Source of the DNA: Ureibacillus chungkukjangi
GTDB lineage: Bacteria; Bacillota; Bacilli; Bacillales_A; Planococcaceae
Length of the DNA stretch: 64,000 nt
Assembly (NCBI RefSeq): GCF_003217295.1
Contig: NZ_QJTJ01000001.1
Coordinates: forward strand, 302,618-366,617
Reading direction: 5' to 3'
Of the stretch, positions 19,501 to 27,901 are shown piece by piece. Both the position numbers and the translations under genes were made by a program. Positions within the stretch are counted from its first letter, which is position 1; each line of letters opens with the position of its first letter. Under the pieces are notes generated by a model that was given only the letters and a program-made list of their open reading frames with translations, was not told the origin of the DNA and did no database searches.

Positions 19501-19831
19501 CTTCAACGTCGTACACTTTAGAAATCGCATTAGGTTGGTAAAAATACTTCATTTCTCTTTTCGACTCTTCAAATTTACTTGTAATTCGATTGTGAGAATC
19601 GTTATTAGCTGACCGAGATGACTCAATAGGTGATTCCATGTCTCCATCAGCGATGATCGGAAATTTAAAGCTCTTTTTCTTATTTTGATTTTCATCGTTC
19701 AATTGATTTTGATCTTCAGCATTTTTATTTGTAGTGGTTATTTCATCTTCGTATACTTCTTCATAAAATTCTTCGTCATCTATATCACTATCAAATAGTT
19801 TATTAATTTGTTTTTTAAACCAATTCATCAT
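16532..19831 (-). CDS. sftA: SftA, cytosolic FtsK/SpoIIIE-type DNA translocase
   Basis: 1099-aa DNA pump that clears chromosomal DNA from the septum. The C-terminal third holds the motor: GATGSGKSVCINS Walker A, LMLIDPKMVELAPFNN, LIVIDELADLMM Walker B, and a gamma winged helix at the end (SIQRKYHIGYNRAARLIDMLESQGFV) that reads orientation sequences. There are no transmembrane helices, which separates it from SpoIIIE. Residues about 15-620 are low-complexity, acidic, rich in Glu, Gln and Val, and probably disordered. This makes it longer than B. subtilis SftA (about 950 aa). Start is one of two adjacent ATGs. Confidence 0.92.
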   Translation of the reverse strand: MMNWFKKQINKLFDSDIDDEEFYEEVYEDEITTTNKNAEDQNQLNDENQNKKKSFKFPIIADGDMESPIESSRSANNDSHNRITSKFEESKREMKYFYQPNAISKVYDVEVSGIRDLLEKRQRIKGHSNVINRQESTKLRRIEKVKPSDSIKKDYRNTAPVQKNPVEQEDPLVPKHRFVPTQVPSPVYGFKKPSKIDELLSKKQEKTESKSIEQENDLIESKVILDTKDDVQYEQRVAAVLSEDSKRNEQSLNLEQEVSYTAPTQVPFTSFIEIEDEVEEKPNVPKEELYEKVEEFPILAEAVDEVSFSKERNTASVQPVQADQQAQMYNEAAVTVYEEEPLEIGKVPVQVYEMEQAEAQKSAEHDLLEQQREEYFETEHSYEETESAQYDLETEIYSEISDTVQAEKVDNSMVLYEEPKNMSPLEVDYKKETIQYPVQSAQVQRLVSIALSDSEIEEDTELQGGQEDALMTHPEEFEVVNGVTEPIEYEVENLTGENQEQKLEELQSKGSKIPFNVLMLKSDKEKYAAKLAQKQMLQHNDDNNKMYRQTTTTEEPHEKQEQHVSSEDLAPLPELIVEKQDHGPIVMQEEMVQEETLVIQSPETVSLQEENKETPKETAVTSKEVKAPPKIYVKPSLDYLSPPEEKTEDREWLESQADILVESLSYFQVTAQVEAITQGPAVTQFEITVGHGTKVSKIRNLSDDLKLALAAKDIRIQAPIPGKSTIGIEIPNRISRAVQLSEVTCSDSFKDSESPLEAALGLDLTGKPVTIDLRKMPHGLIAGATGSGKSVCINSILISLLYKADPNELKLMLIDPKMVELAPFNNIPHLVSPVISDVKAATAALKWAVEEMERRYQLFAHVGVRDLPRYNKLAESKGEFGHKLPYILIVIDELADLMMMSPADVEEAICRIAQKARACGIHLIVATQRPSVDVITGLIKSNIPTRIAFAVSSQIDSRTIIDSQGAERLLGRGDMLYLGNGMSDPIRLQGTFVTDDEIEEIIEHVRAQGEPDYFFQQDELLKKTEMIEEQDELFEEVCRFVHEQGSASTSSIQRKYHIGYNRAARLIDMLESQGFVSEPRGSKPREVYITDSDLTTMFE

Positions 19832-20077
19832 TTATCACTCTTTTCTATCAGCATAGCTATTTTATTATAAAGTAATTATATGTAAGTAGGCACTATTATT
19901 TAACTAATGATTCCAATTTCATAAGGAATTTCGTGCCATTTTACATTTGGTTTAACCAAATTATTCAAAAACTAGCTTTGAAGGTAAATAATATAAATCT
20001 ACCTTAACAAGCAAAATCATATCATAATTACATTTCAATAAGATAACAATGTTAAAACATTTCTATGAAAAGAAAAA

Positions 20078-20108
20078 GAGGATACCTCAATTTTATGAGA
20101 TATCCTCT
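20078..20108 (-). terminator. ytpQR terminator
   Basis: AGAGGATACCTCA / TGAGATATCCTCT stem followed on the minus strand by a T-rich stretch, 18 bases beyond the ytpR stop. Confidence 0.85.
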
Positions 20109-20125
20109 AATAATTCATATATTTA

Positions 20126-20743
20126 TTATAGATTTGATGGAATTTCGAAAGGAGAGCCTACTGCTGCATCTCCATCTAATACTAAAATTCCTTTAGCAGA
20201 TGGAGCATTCGGGATTGCCAATTCTCTTGCTGAACAAAGCATTCCGCTAGAAGCTACACCACGTAATTCAGAATCCTTAATAACTAATCCTGAAGGCATT
20301 ACGGCACCGATTTTAGCAACAACTACTTTTTGTCCTGCCTCAACATTTGGTGCACCACAAACGATTTGTAATACTTCATCCCCAACATTTACTTTACAAA
20401 TGTTTAGCTTATCTGCATTTGGATGTTTTTCTTTTTCTTCAACATATCCGATTACAAATTTAGGTGAGAAGTCAACATCTAAAGAAAGAGTTACATCGTT
20501 AGCTGTTAATGCAGCTTCAATTTTTTCTACGATTTCAGGTGTTACCTCTACATTTCCTTGTGCTTCTAAATCGATATATTTGCTCGCATTAAAGATATTG
20601 AAAGCTTTAACTTCCCCTGTTGCTTGCTCCTTTAAAATAGCGATATCGCCAACCTTTTCTACCTCAGTGTTAACGATTTTCTCCGTTGCTAGTTGGACTA
20701 ATAGTACGTCCCCTACAAAAGGCTTGTTATAAGCTACGATCAT
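20126..20743 (-). CDS. ytpR: YtpR, tRNA-binding-domain protein
   Basis: 205-aa stand-alone protein. Residues about 1-90 are a DUF4479-type N-terminal domain and about 95-200 an OB-fold tRNA-binding domain of the PheT/EMAP-II kind (HPNADKLNICKVNVG, QIVCGAPNV, VVAKIGAVMPSGL, SSGMLCSARELAI). The domain is known to bind tRNA elbows; the cellular task of YtpR is not established. The ATG overlaps the ytpQ stop as ATGA, so the two are translationally coupled. sftA follows downstream. Confidence 0.92.
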   Translation of the reverse strand: MIVAYNKPFVGDVLLVQLATEKIVNTEVEKVGDIAILKEQATGEVKAFNIFNASKYIDLEAQGNVEVTPEIVEKIEAALTANDVTLSLDVDFSPKFVIGYVEEKEKHPNADKLNICKVNVGDEVLQIVCGAPNVEAGQKVVVAKIGAVMPSGLVIKDSELRGVASSGMLCSARELAIPNAPSAKGILVLDGDAAVGSPFEIPSNL

Positions 20744-21555
20744 TTTTCATCTTGCTCCTTTTCCACTCTGTTTTTTGCCAATATAAAGATTGGTTCTAAC
20801 TCGCCTTTTTCATAGACAAATGATAAGGATGTAATTGGGACTGCACCTACAGAAAAGAAATGCATCGTCATTTGTGCTAATACATCATACCCTACTTCAT
20901 TGCGTATATCACCAATAATTAACACATCTTGATGAGGAACTGATACGGTCATATCCCCCTCAATATTACTTTCCATTTCTTTTAGAAATGCTTCATTTAA
21001 AATACGGCTAGCATCATAACCATCGTTTTGATTTAAGAAATAAAAGATATTACCTGCAACCTCATCTCTTTTCGTGCCGGTAGGTAGCTTTCTTACAGCA
21101 AAACGAGCTGCCTCTCTTACTTGATTTGCGCTCACCTTTAATTTTTCAAGCATTGACTCATCAATCAATCGGTAAGTGGTTCCCAAATCCAACGCGTAGT
21201 AAATGCGTGTTTCTGCTGTATGATCAGCTGTTAAAAATGGAGAGCCTTCGTTTGATTGTAATGGAAAAGAAGTTGAACGAATTACTGGATAAACGGAAGA
21301 TAAATCATGAAATCCTTCTGTACGTTCTTTTTCCATGGCAGAGAAGGTTTGTTGAATAGTATAGACAACTTCATCTATGGCTTTCTCTTTCAATGTTTGG
21401 TATTTGGATATAATCTCTGGAAGGGAGATATCCATCCCACGGTTTAAAGTCTTATGATTAAGTCGTAAAGTATCTTTTTCTTTATCGAATTTATACTCAA
21501 AGATATCCAAGCCTAAACGACTCTTTAATTGTTCTACAAGTTCTTTTGATTTCAT
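20740..21555 (-). CDS. ytpQ: YtpQ, DUF1444 protein
   Basis: 271-aa cytoplasmic protein of the DUF1444 family; no catalytic motif can be read with confidence. The link to YtpR is conserved in Bacillales and here the two genes overlap by 4 bp. AAAGGATG precedes the ATG. In B. subtilis a thioredoxin-like gene (ytpP) precedes ytpQ; it is missing here and a lipoprotein gene occupies the place. Function unknown. Confidence 0.9.
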   Translation of the reverse strand: MKSKELVEQLKSRLGLDIFEYKFDKEKDTLRLNHKTLNRGMDISLPEIISKYQTLKEKAIDEVVYTIQQTFSAMEKERTEGFHDLSSVYPVIRSTSFPLQSNEGSPFLTADHTAETRIYYALDLGTTYRLIDESMLEKLKVSANQVREAARFAVRKLPTGTKRDEVAGNIFYFLNQNDGYDASRILNEAFLKEMESNIEGDMTVSVPHQDVLIIGDIRNEVGYDVLAQMTMHFFSVGAVPITSLSFVYEKGELEPIFILAKNRVEKEQDEK

Positions 21556-21627
21556 CTGCTCACATCCTTTCTAATTACCAAGAGGTATGTAATTAAATTC
21601 GTGCTTATTATCACTTAACAAAAATAA

Positions 21628-21650
21628 ACGGCTCACGCAAAGTGAACCGT
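21628..21650 (-). terminator. Terminator of the lipoprotein gene
   Basis: ACGG.TCAC / GTGA.CCGT hairpin with a T-rich tail on the minus strand, between the lipoprotein gene and ytpQ. Confidence 0.75.
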
Positions 21651-21713
21651 AAAAATAATCTTATCCTATTGTATCAAAATACTCTATTTCTAGTCGATTA
21701 GTTTGTTCGCTAC

Positions 21714-22241
21714 TTATTCTTTTTCTTCTGCAATTTTAACAGAACGAACAATCGTCATCATATCTACAAGCTTCTGGTCGATGTTTTTATCTTCAGAAAT
21801 CGTAGACATCTTAACCCCACCACTACTAACAATCAGTTCAAATTGTTCCTTATCATACTCTCGTACTGCACTAAAGCCAAATGCCCCATCAAATTCAACA
21901 GTCTCTTCTTTGATGATTTTTTTTGAGGAATCATTTTTTAATAATTCATAATGTAAATTACTATCTTCCTTCTCATAATAATTCACAAAAAGAATATAGC
22001 TTTCCTTGCCTTTAGTAATAATTAAATTATTCAGGTCTTCGCTTTCTTCAACATTAAAACCTGTAGGAACATATAATTCTATCTTACCAATTGTTTTATT
22101 TGATTGTTGAGGGTTTTCTTCAAAAACTGTTTGAGCACTTGCTACACCTGTATCAATTTGCTCTTCAACGGTTTTTCCACAGCCTGTTAATGTCACTAAT
22201 AGAACACTAGCAGTAGCAGCTAGAAACCATTTTCGTTTCAT
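21714..22241 (-). CDS. Hypothetical lipoprotein
   Basis: 175-aa secreted lipoprotein. A basic N-terminus (MKRKW) leads into a hydrophobic segment and the lipobox LTGC, so Cys21 should be lipid-modified after signal peptidase II cleavage. The mature part is small, charged and beta-rich, with no recognisable enzyme motif. AAAGTGAGG is upstream of the ATG. It stands alone between its terminator and a DUF84 gene. I do not recognise a family with a known function. Confidence 0.8.
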   Translation of the reverse strand: MKRKWFLAATASVLLVTLTGCGKTVEEQIDTGVASAQTVFEENPQQSNKTIGKIELYVPTGFNVEESEDLNNLIITKGKESYILFVNYYEKEDSNLHYELLKNDSSKKIIKEETVEFDGAFGFSAVREYDKEQFELIVSSGGVKMSTISEDKNIDQKLVDMMTIVRSVKIAEEKE

Positions 22242-22416
22242 ATGTACGCCTCACTTTCTATTCAACTATTTATTTTAAATGATAAATAGGTACCGATGCA
22301 ACTCAATTATAATTAGTAATATTTTCATAGAGACTGATAGCCAGGAGAGTACTAAGCCTTATCACCAAGAAATTTAGCGATAGGAATAGTTAGACTTATG
22401 CTAGGGGCAGCAAGAT

Positions 22417-22938
22417 TTATACATCTCTATTAGCAAACAAATATTGGCCAATGAGCAATTTCACTATATGCTCGAACATTTCAGTACGATCGATCAGACC
22501 CGCTGTAAACACTCCTACAGCACCTGAACTTGATCTAGTATCTTGTTGTTTTGTATAAATGTCCATCACTGGCCCTAATTCTTTACCTGCACGCAACTCA
22601 GCTGCAATCTCTTCTGGTAACAAAAATTGTGCCCCTGCAGCTGAGATAACAGTTCCGTCCTTTAAAGCAACTGCTCCCCAATTTGTACAATACATTTGAT
22701 TTTTAATTTCCTGCACTCCGCCCTCAAGACCAAAATTCAGATCTGCCTTAGCTTGTTCCAACGTATTTAGCGCACGATTAATCGCTCCTTGTCTCGTTTC
22801 TTCACTCGAAAAGGGTTGTTCAGATACGTTAGATGAAACCCCTACTTGAATATATTGAACATCCTCAAAATAACTGTTTATGATATTTTGAATGGCTGCT
22901 GTCTTTGCTCTATTTTTTGTACCGATTGCTACTAACAA
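22417..22938 (-). CDS. DUF84 (YjjX-like) inosine/xanthosine triphosphatase
   Basis: 173-aa member of the DUF84/YjjX family of ITP/XTP hydrolases that clean the nucleotide pool of deaminated purines. Visible family marks are LVAIGTKNRAKTAAIQNI at the N-terminus, SSNVSEQPFSSEETRQGAINRA, and FGLEGGVQ. The first codon is TTG, about ten bases after AGGAG. It follows ytoP on the same strand but is separated by that gene's terminator. The biochemical role is by family only. Confidence 0.85.
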   Translation of the reverse strand: MLVAIGTKNRAKTAAIQNIINSYFEDVQYIQVGVSSNVSEQPFSSEETRQGAINRALNTLEQAKADLNFGLEGGVQEIKNQMYCTNWGAVALKDGTVISAAGAQFLLPEEIAAELRAGKELGPVMDIYTKQQDTRSSSGAVGVFTAGLIDRTEMFEHIVKLLIGQYLFANRDV

Positions 22939-22978
22939 TTTTGTTCATCTCCTAATTTTAAACGCTTCTCCAGCAAAA

Positions 22979-22999
22979 AAGATGCCAAAACGGCACCTT
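22979..22999 (-). terminator. ytoP terminator
   Basis: AAGATGCC / GGCACCTT short stem followed by six T on the minus strand, between ytoP and the DUF84 gene. Confidence 0.75.
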
Positions 23000-23014
23000 T
23001 TCCTTTAACCAATT

Positions 23015-24091
23015 TTAACCATTATTAATGATTGTATCCACAGTGCTTCTATCAAGCGTTCTTACAAGCTTAACAAGTAGCTCCTTTGCTGCAGCATAAT
23101 CATCAACATGAATAATAGATGCGGAAGTGTGAATATAACGAGAGCAGATTCCAATAACTGTACTTGGGATTCCTTCGTTTTGCGTATGCACTTTACCAGC
23201 GTCTGTTCCACCTTGAGAGACAAAATACTGATATGGAATATCATTTGTTTCAGCAGTATCTAATATAAATTCACGAAGGCCTCTATGTGTTACCATAGTT
23301 GGATCATAGATACGAAGAAGCGTCCCTTTACCTAATTGGCCAAATTGTGTTTTATCACCAGTTGTATCATTCGCCGCTGAAGCATCTAAAGCAAAGAATA
23401 TATCTGGTTTAATCATTGTAGCTGACACTTGTGCACCACGTAAGCCAACCTCTTCCATCACATTTGCACCTGAGTATAGATGATTGCTTACTTTTTCGTC
23501 CTTAAGCTCTTTTAATAATTCGATTGCCAAACCACAGCCATATCGGTTATCCCATGCTTTTGCCATAATCTTTTTTGGATCTGCCATTGGTGTAAATGGA
23601 CAAACTGGAATAATTGACTGACCAGGACGAATTCCCATTTCTAGGGCATGCTGTTTACTATCAGCACCAACATCAATCAGCATATCTTTAATTTCCATTG
23701 CACCCTTGTTATCTGTTCCTCTAAGTAAATGCGGAGGAATCGATGCAATGACCCCAGGAATCTCGTTTTCTTTCGCGTAAACTGTTACTCTTTGCGCTTG
23801 TAAGACCTGGTTTGACCAACCACCTAATGTTTGGAATTGAAGCATTCCATTCTCAGTAATGTTTTTTACCATGAACGCTACTTCATCCATATGACCGGCA
23901 ACTAAAATTTTAGGAGCATTCTCATCTACTGCTTTTCTTACTCCAAAAATTCCACCTAGATTATCTTGAATAATTTCATCAGAGTATTTTTCTAATTCGC
24001 CGCGCATAAACTTACGCACTGCATGCTCGTTACCAGGAGCACCAGGTAATTCAGTTAATGTTTTAAATAATTGTAATGTTTCAGTATTCAT
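23015..24091 (-). CDS. ytoP: M42-family metalloaminopeptidase (YtoP)
   Basis: 358-aa dinuclear-metal aminopeptidase of the glutamyl-aminopeptidase/tetrahedral (TET) group; cytoplasmic peptide turnover. Metal and catalytic motifs: [47 protein letters not shown], and the late His in [11 protein letters not shown]. The ATG at 24091 has AGGGAG at normal spacing; an in-frame GTG nine bases upstream overlaps that site. Gene order with ytzB and ytnP matches B. subtilis. Confidence 0.93.
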   Translation of the reverse strand: MNTETLQLFKTLTELPGAPGNEHAVRKFMRGELEKYSDEIIQDNLGGIFGVRKAVDENAPKILVAGHMDEVAFMVKNITENGMLQFQTLGGWSNQVLQAQRVTVYAKENEIPGVIASIPPHLLRGTDNKGAMEIKDMLIDVGADSKQHALEMGIRPGQSIIPVCPFTPMADPKKIMAKAWDNRYGCGLAIELLKELKDEKVSNHLYSGANVMEEVGLRGAQVSATMIKPDIFFALDASAANDTTGDKTQFGQLGKGTLLRIYDPTMVTHRGLREFILDTAETNDIPYQYFVSQGGTDAGKVHTQNEGIPSTVIGICSRYIHTSASIIHVDDYAAAKELLVKLVRTLDRSTVDTIINNG

Positions 24092-24339
24092 ACAGAACAC
24101 TCCCTATTTAGTTAGATACGATTCTATTTTAACATAAAGTGAAATAATATTTCGCTAGTCGAATTGAAATTAAGGAGAATTTTTCAAATCTTTTTATTTA
24201 TTTCTTTTTAAAGCATGGGCTGATATTTTGCTTTTATCCATTAATAATTTTAAGAAGATTCACTATTTCCCACTGTGTCGGACAAGACTTCTTTTCTAAA
24301 TAATGTTAAAATGGTTAATAGTTCAAAGGAGGATGACAA

Positions 24340-24654
24340 ATGAAATTAAGAGATTTTTTAATAGGCGTGGCTACAGGTTTAGCTGCCGCAATCATCATTA
24401 AAGAAACTTCTGAAAGAATTTCACCTTTTGTACCTGCCAATCAAGTTTTAGACAATGTAAAAGATGAATTTAAAAAGGAAACACCAATTGATGGTTCTTG
24501 GATTTATATGAAAACCGAGGATTTTAACAATGGCGTTATGACCATTCCCGTATATCGAGGCGGTATTACACGCATGAACAACGGTGAAATGGAAACATTC
24601 GAGTTTGCAGCAGATGCTAGATCTGGTGTAGTAATTGATTTAGTAAAGTCATAA
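24340..24654 (+). CDS. ytzB: YtzB, small PepSY-like exported/membrane protein
   Basis: 104-aa protein with an N-terminal hydrophobic segment (FLIGVATGLAAAIII) that can act as membrane anchor or signal, followed by a small alpha/beta domain with PepSY-like features. Length and position between ytoP and ytnP match B. subtilis ytzB. AAAGGAGGATG precedes the ATG. Function unknown. It is transcribed convergently with ytnP and shares the terminator. Confidence 0.85.
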   Translation: MKLRDFLIGVATGLAAAIIIKETSERISPFVPANQVLDNVKDEFKKETPIDGSWIYMKTEDFNNGVMTIPVYRGGITRMNNGEMETFEFAADARSGVVIDLVKS

Positions 24655-24667
24655 TTTGGTATTATAA

Positions 24668-24702
24668 AAAGCTGTTCGATTACATGCTAATCGAACAGCT
24701 TA
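24668..24702. terminator. ytzB/ytnP bidirectional terminator
   Basis: Perfect stem AAGCTGTTCGATTA / TAATCGAACAGCTT between convergent stops, with A tract on the left and T tract on the right. Confidence 0.9.
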
Positions 24703-24705
24703 TTT

Positions 24706-25581
24706 TTATGAATTAGTTTGAAATTGTATTTTAGCTTCTTTTCCGCGCTTCAATGAATCCTTTACCTCTTTGCCATTTTGCTCCCATTGAATCATTCGGA
24801 AATAAGCATCATGGTAGAAGATAAATTTATATTCATTTGCAAGAGCTTCTTTTAAAATCTTTTCCTTAGCAAACACACTTGTCATCGGATAGTCATCATA
24901 GGCTAATACCCATAATGGATTTTGATGGGCATGTGTCGGCATAATATCTGCCATATGCAGTATTGTCTCATCCTGCTGTGTCAGTTTAATGATGGCATGT
25001 CCATCACTATGTCCGCCAGTATGAATCATTTCAATTCCAGGTGTTAACGTTATTTGCCCCTCAAATGTCTCAACAAGATGCTGGACTGGCTCCCAATTTT
25101 CCTTCCAGTACGTATTTCTAGAACGAATATTAGGGTTTCGCATTTCATCCCATTCGATTTGAGTTGTATAGATTTTAGCATTCGGGAATGTTGGGACTAA
25201 CTCTTCCCCCTCCCAGCGTGTAAGTCCGCCGGCATGGTCAAAGTGTAGATGAGTCATCAGAATTACATCTATGTCTGAAGCACTCAGTCCTAATTCTTTT
25301 AAACTCTCAAGTATTGTTGACTCTTCTGTTACGCCAAAATTTCGTAGCTGTTTTTCCGTTAGCTTATTGAAGCCTACTCCACTATCGATTAAATAGTTTT
25401 TTCCCTCAAATTGAATTAAAATCGGCTCACAGGCTAATTCGATTTGATTTTTTTCATTTACCGGATATTTTCGTGCCCATAGTGGTTTTGGCACTACCCC
25501 AAACATTGCTCCGCCATCTAGTGAAGTGACGCCCCCATTGAGCCATGATAATGTCATATTGTGAAATTGAAGCTTATCCAT
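24706..25581 (-). CDS. ytnP: YtnP-like metallo-beta-lactamase-fold lactonase
   Basis: 291-aa metallo-beta-lactamase-fold hydrolase. The dizinc motif [11 protein letters not shown] is near residue 110, [11 protein letters not shown] near 190, and the late His in FIFYHDAYF near 255. The closest known relative by synteny is B. subtilis YtnP, a quorum-quenching acyl-homoserine-lactonase-type enzyme that interferes with Streptomyces signalling. The substrate here is inferred. No signal peptide. GGGGGAG lies before the ATG. Confidence 0.88.
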   Translation of the reverse strand: MDKLQFHNMTLSWLNGGVTSLDGGAMFGVVPKPLWARKYPVNEKNQIELACEPILIQFEGKNYLIDSGVGFNKLTEKQLRNFGVTEESTILESLKELGLSASDIDVILMTHLHFDHAGGLTRWEGEELVPTFPNAKIYTTQIEWDEMRNPNIRSRNTYWKENWEPVQHLVETFEGQITLTPGIEMIHTGGHSDGHAIIKLTQQDETILHMADIMPTHAHQNPLWVLAYDDYPMTSVFAKEKILKEALANEYKFIFYHDAYFRMIQWEQNGKEVKDSLKRGKEAKIQFQTNS

Positions 25582-25670
25582 CCATTTCTCCCCCTTGAAT
25601 GTTAGTTCGAAAATTCAGACTTAAAACCATAGACTTACGATGATATTGTTGTATTCATCGTAAGCCTAGT

Positions 25671-25883
25671 TCTCATCTATAAATGTGCTGCTTTCGCCGC
25701 AAATCTCCCTTGGGATATAGTACCGATTCTGTTATTTTTACTTTTGCGATATAAATTGTGCTTCTAATCGGTAGATGTGCAGCTGTCGCAAGCTTTCGCC
25801 GCAGATTTCCTTTTAGATGTAGTGCCGAGCTTAATCTAGTTTTACTTTTGTGATATAAACTGGCTTTCTAATCTATAAATCGG
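25671..25883 (-). repeat. Degenerate tandem repeat duplicating the trmB 3' end
   Basis: On the minus strand the end of trmB (25842-25883) is followed by a diverged copy of itself. Positions 25738-25779 read HIYRLEAQFISQK and a stop, against [13 protein letters not shown] and a stop in trmB, with several synonymous differences. The sequences after the two stops are also similar (shared ATTTGCGGCGAAAGC-like segment). A third copy begins at about 25687 (HIYR then stop). The unit is about 100 bp. Confidence 0.8.
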
Positions 25884-26492
25884 CTGGCCCTTGGCTGAGA
25901 ATTTCTCTTCGTACTCCGTCATAATGTTGTCCTCTGGCATATTAACATGAAGATCCAGCGAAACATATTTTAACAGCATTTTGTATTCAGACATGCTGAC
26001 CAACGAGTATTCGAACAATCCGCGGTTGTCTGTTTTAAAGTGAATTTCCCCGTTATCAATTAGAATTGACTCATATAATTTCAAGAAGCCTTCATGTGTT
26101 AAACGGCGTTTTGCATGACGTGTTTTTGGCCAAGGATCTGAGAAGTTCAGGTAAACTCGGCTTACATCATTCTTAGTGAAATACTTATCTAAATCCGCCC
26201 CATTCACTTTTAACAGTCGTAAGTTTGGCGGCGTATTCGCTTCAATCACTTTCTCTAAGGCAACTACAATAACACTTGTATATAATTCAATTCCAATATA
26301 GTTGATATCGGGATTCGATAAAGCCATTCCAGTAACAAATTGCCCCTTCCCAGTTCCTACTTCAATATGAATCGGATTATCGTTACCAAAAATACGCTGC
26401 CAGTTCCCTTTATATTCTTCGGGATTTGGAATAATTACTTCCGGATGACTTGCAATATATTCTTCTGCCCACGGTTTATTTCTTAATCTCAC
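25842..26492 (-). CDS. trmB: tRNA (guanine-N7-)-methyltransferase
   Basis: 216-aa SAM-dependent enzyme that makes m7G46 in tRNA. SAM motif [16 protein letters not shown] (about residues 41-56), the acidic motif [10 protein letters not shown], and the catalytic/tRNA-binding segment [19 protein letters not shown]. Length is normal. The last 13 codons plus stop are repeated downstream in a degenerate form. Synteny with ytnP matches B. subtilis. Confidence 0.95.
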   Translation of the reverse strand: MRLRNKPWAEEYIASHPEVIIPNPEEYKGNWQRIFGNDNPIHIEVGTGKGQFVTGMALSNPDINYIGIELYTSVIVVALEKVIEANTPPNLRLLKVNGADLDKYFTKNDVSRVYLNFSDPWPKTRHAKRRLTHEGFLKLYESILIDNGEIHFKTDNRGLFEYSLVSMSEYKMLLKYVSLDLHVNMPEDNIMTEYEEKFSAKGQPIYRLESQFISQK

Positions 26493-26702
26493 TGCCTAAT
26501 CCTCATTTCTAGTTGTTCATAACAAATACCTTTTTATTTTCAAATCTTTTGTCATTATAGCTCATTTTTCTTATGTTTTCATCGGATTGCTATATTTTAT
26601 GTATAAAGTGAATTGTTCAGCTTGCTATTGAACAAATTCCTTTAATAATGAAAAACCATAGCCAGCTCCATGTTCAAGCTACAAAAGTTCTCCTCTTTTG
26701 TG

Positions 26703-27701
26703 TTAATCTTTCTCCTTTTCATTTTCAGCATTCCAAATATCTCGATTAAAGGAAGTCGTTTGGACAGTTTGTAGTAACACTTTTGCTGCACGCATTTGCA
26801 TATGCTTCATTGGCGAAGAGTAATGCTTTAGATTTTGCATCCAATTAGGGAATTCTCTTTTATCAATAAATTGAACATTAAAGATTGTGCCAGGATAGTC
26901 GAAGTAGCCATTTCGAGAAAGAAGAATTTTACGAATTGGCATCTCTACTTCATTTTCGAGAAATATCTTGGAAATAATAGATTCCATTCGATTTAACTGG
27001 ATTAATGGGTTTAATAATTTATTGCTAGTTTTACCGAACTTTTTCGTCCAAAAACGATCTCCCTCTCCAACAAAAACAGCTTGATTCTCTTGTTCAACCA
27101 CTGTAATACATAAGCATTCTGTTGGTGTGAGTAGTACAATATCTAACTCAACAGGCGCTTTTTTTACTTTTATTATTGGATAGTAGAATACTAAAAAACT
27201 ATCCGGAAGCCCTTGTAGAATGCTTCGAAGCAAGGTATCACGCAAAAATTTTGGATCCACATAGGACTTCTCCCGAATAGTGGAGCTTGCCCACTTAATT
27301 TGAAAATGGAAAAACTGATCCAAAAACAATTTCTTCAATTCTTCGATTGTATTTGGTTTATATACGATGTTCGGCTCAAAAAACAGAGTTGACTCTTCCT
27401 CGGGAATCTCACCCTCCTGACTTATGAGATCATTCATAATCTCAACAGCCTCTATATCATCTGTTTCCTTTGGAGAACGCTTAATTTTAAATTTATCAAA
27501 AAAAGAAAATGTTTTTTTGCTTTCCTTCTCATTTTCTTGTTGTTCCATATGCTGCCACTGAGGAAGTTCATCACCAGATACCCATTGCTCTCTTACTCGA
27601 TCCCATTGAATTTTCTTTAAGCGAACAAATTGAGTAGGGTATCTCGATAAATCTATTTGATACCTCGAAATATAATCTTGAAGTTTTATTAATTGAGACA
27701 A
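26703..27701 (-). CDS. NERD-like (nuclease-related domain) protein
   Basis: 332-aa protein. Residues 50-110 are charged and probably flexible. The middle (about 180-245) resembles a NERD nuclease-fold domain: VELDIVLLTPTECLCIT, with E185/D187 and E203-Q204 in the places of the usual D/E and E-x-K, then a tryptophan-containing WTKKFGK. The canonical lysine is a glutamine here, so nuclease activity is doubtful. Start is TTG seven bases after AGGAGTG. It lies between trmB and dat and is not in an obvious operon. Family assignment is moderate. Confidence 0.6.
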   Translation of the reverse strand: MSQLIKLQDYISRYQIDLSRYPTQFVRLKKIQWDRVREQWVSGDELPQWQHMEQQENEKESKKTFSFFDKFKIKRSPKETDDIEAVEIMNDLISQEGEIPEEESTLFFEPNIVYKPNTIEELKKLFLDQFFHFQIKWASSTIREKSYVDPKFLRDTLLRSILQGLPDSFLVFYYPIIKVKKAPVELDIVLLTPTECLCITVVEQENQAVFVGEGDRFWTKKFGKTSNKLLNPLIQLNRMESIISKIFLENEVEMPIRKILLSRNGYFDYPGTIFNVQFIDKREFPNWMQNLKHYSSPMKHMQMRAAKVLLQTVQTTSFNRDIWNAENEKEKD

Positions 27702-27850
27702 TCAAAACACTCCTTCTAGTCAATACTGTACGCATTTACATACTGCATCTCGATTGCAGACTCACTTTAAATAGTTTTACCATTTACATTTGGTTCTCTA
27801 TTATTTTGAGTACATCATTACAATTTTACATGACGAAGTACAAAAAAAAT

Positions 27851-27876
27851 AGTGGATAGATGTTATCCTACCCACT
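27851..27876 (-). terminator. pepV-dat terminator
   Basis: AGTGGATAG / CTACCCACT stem (one G-T pair) followed on the minus strand by eight T, 26 bases after the dat stop. Confidence 0.85.
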
Positions 27877-27901
27877 AATTATAAGACTATTTATAGTCCT
27901 T

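Noticed and set aside
20049..20732. 227-codon frame on the plus strand
   Set aside because: It is antisense to ytpR, whose family is well supported and whose overlap with ytpQ is typical; the antisense product is Ser/Thr-rich with no family likeness.
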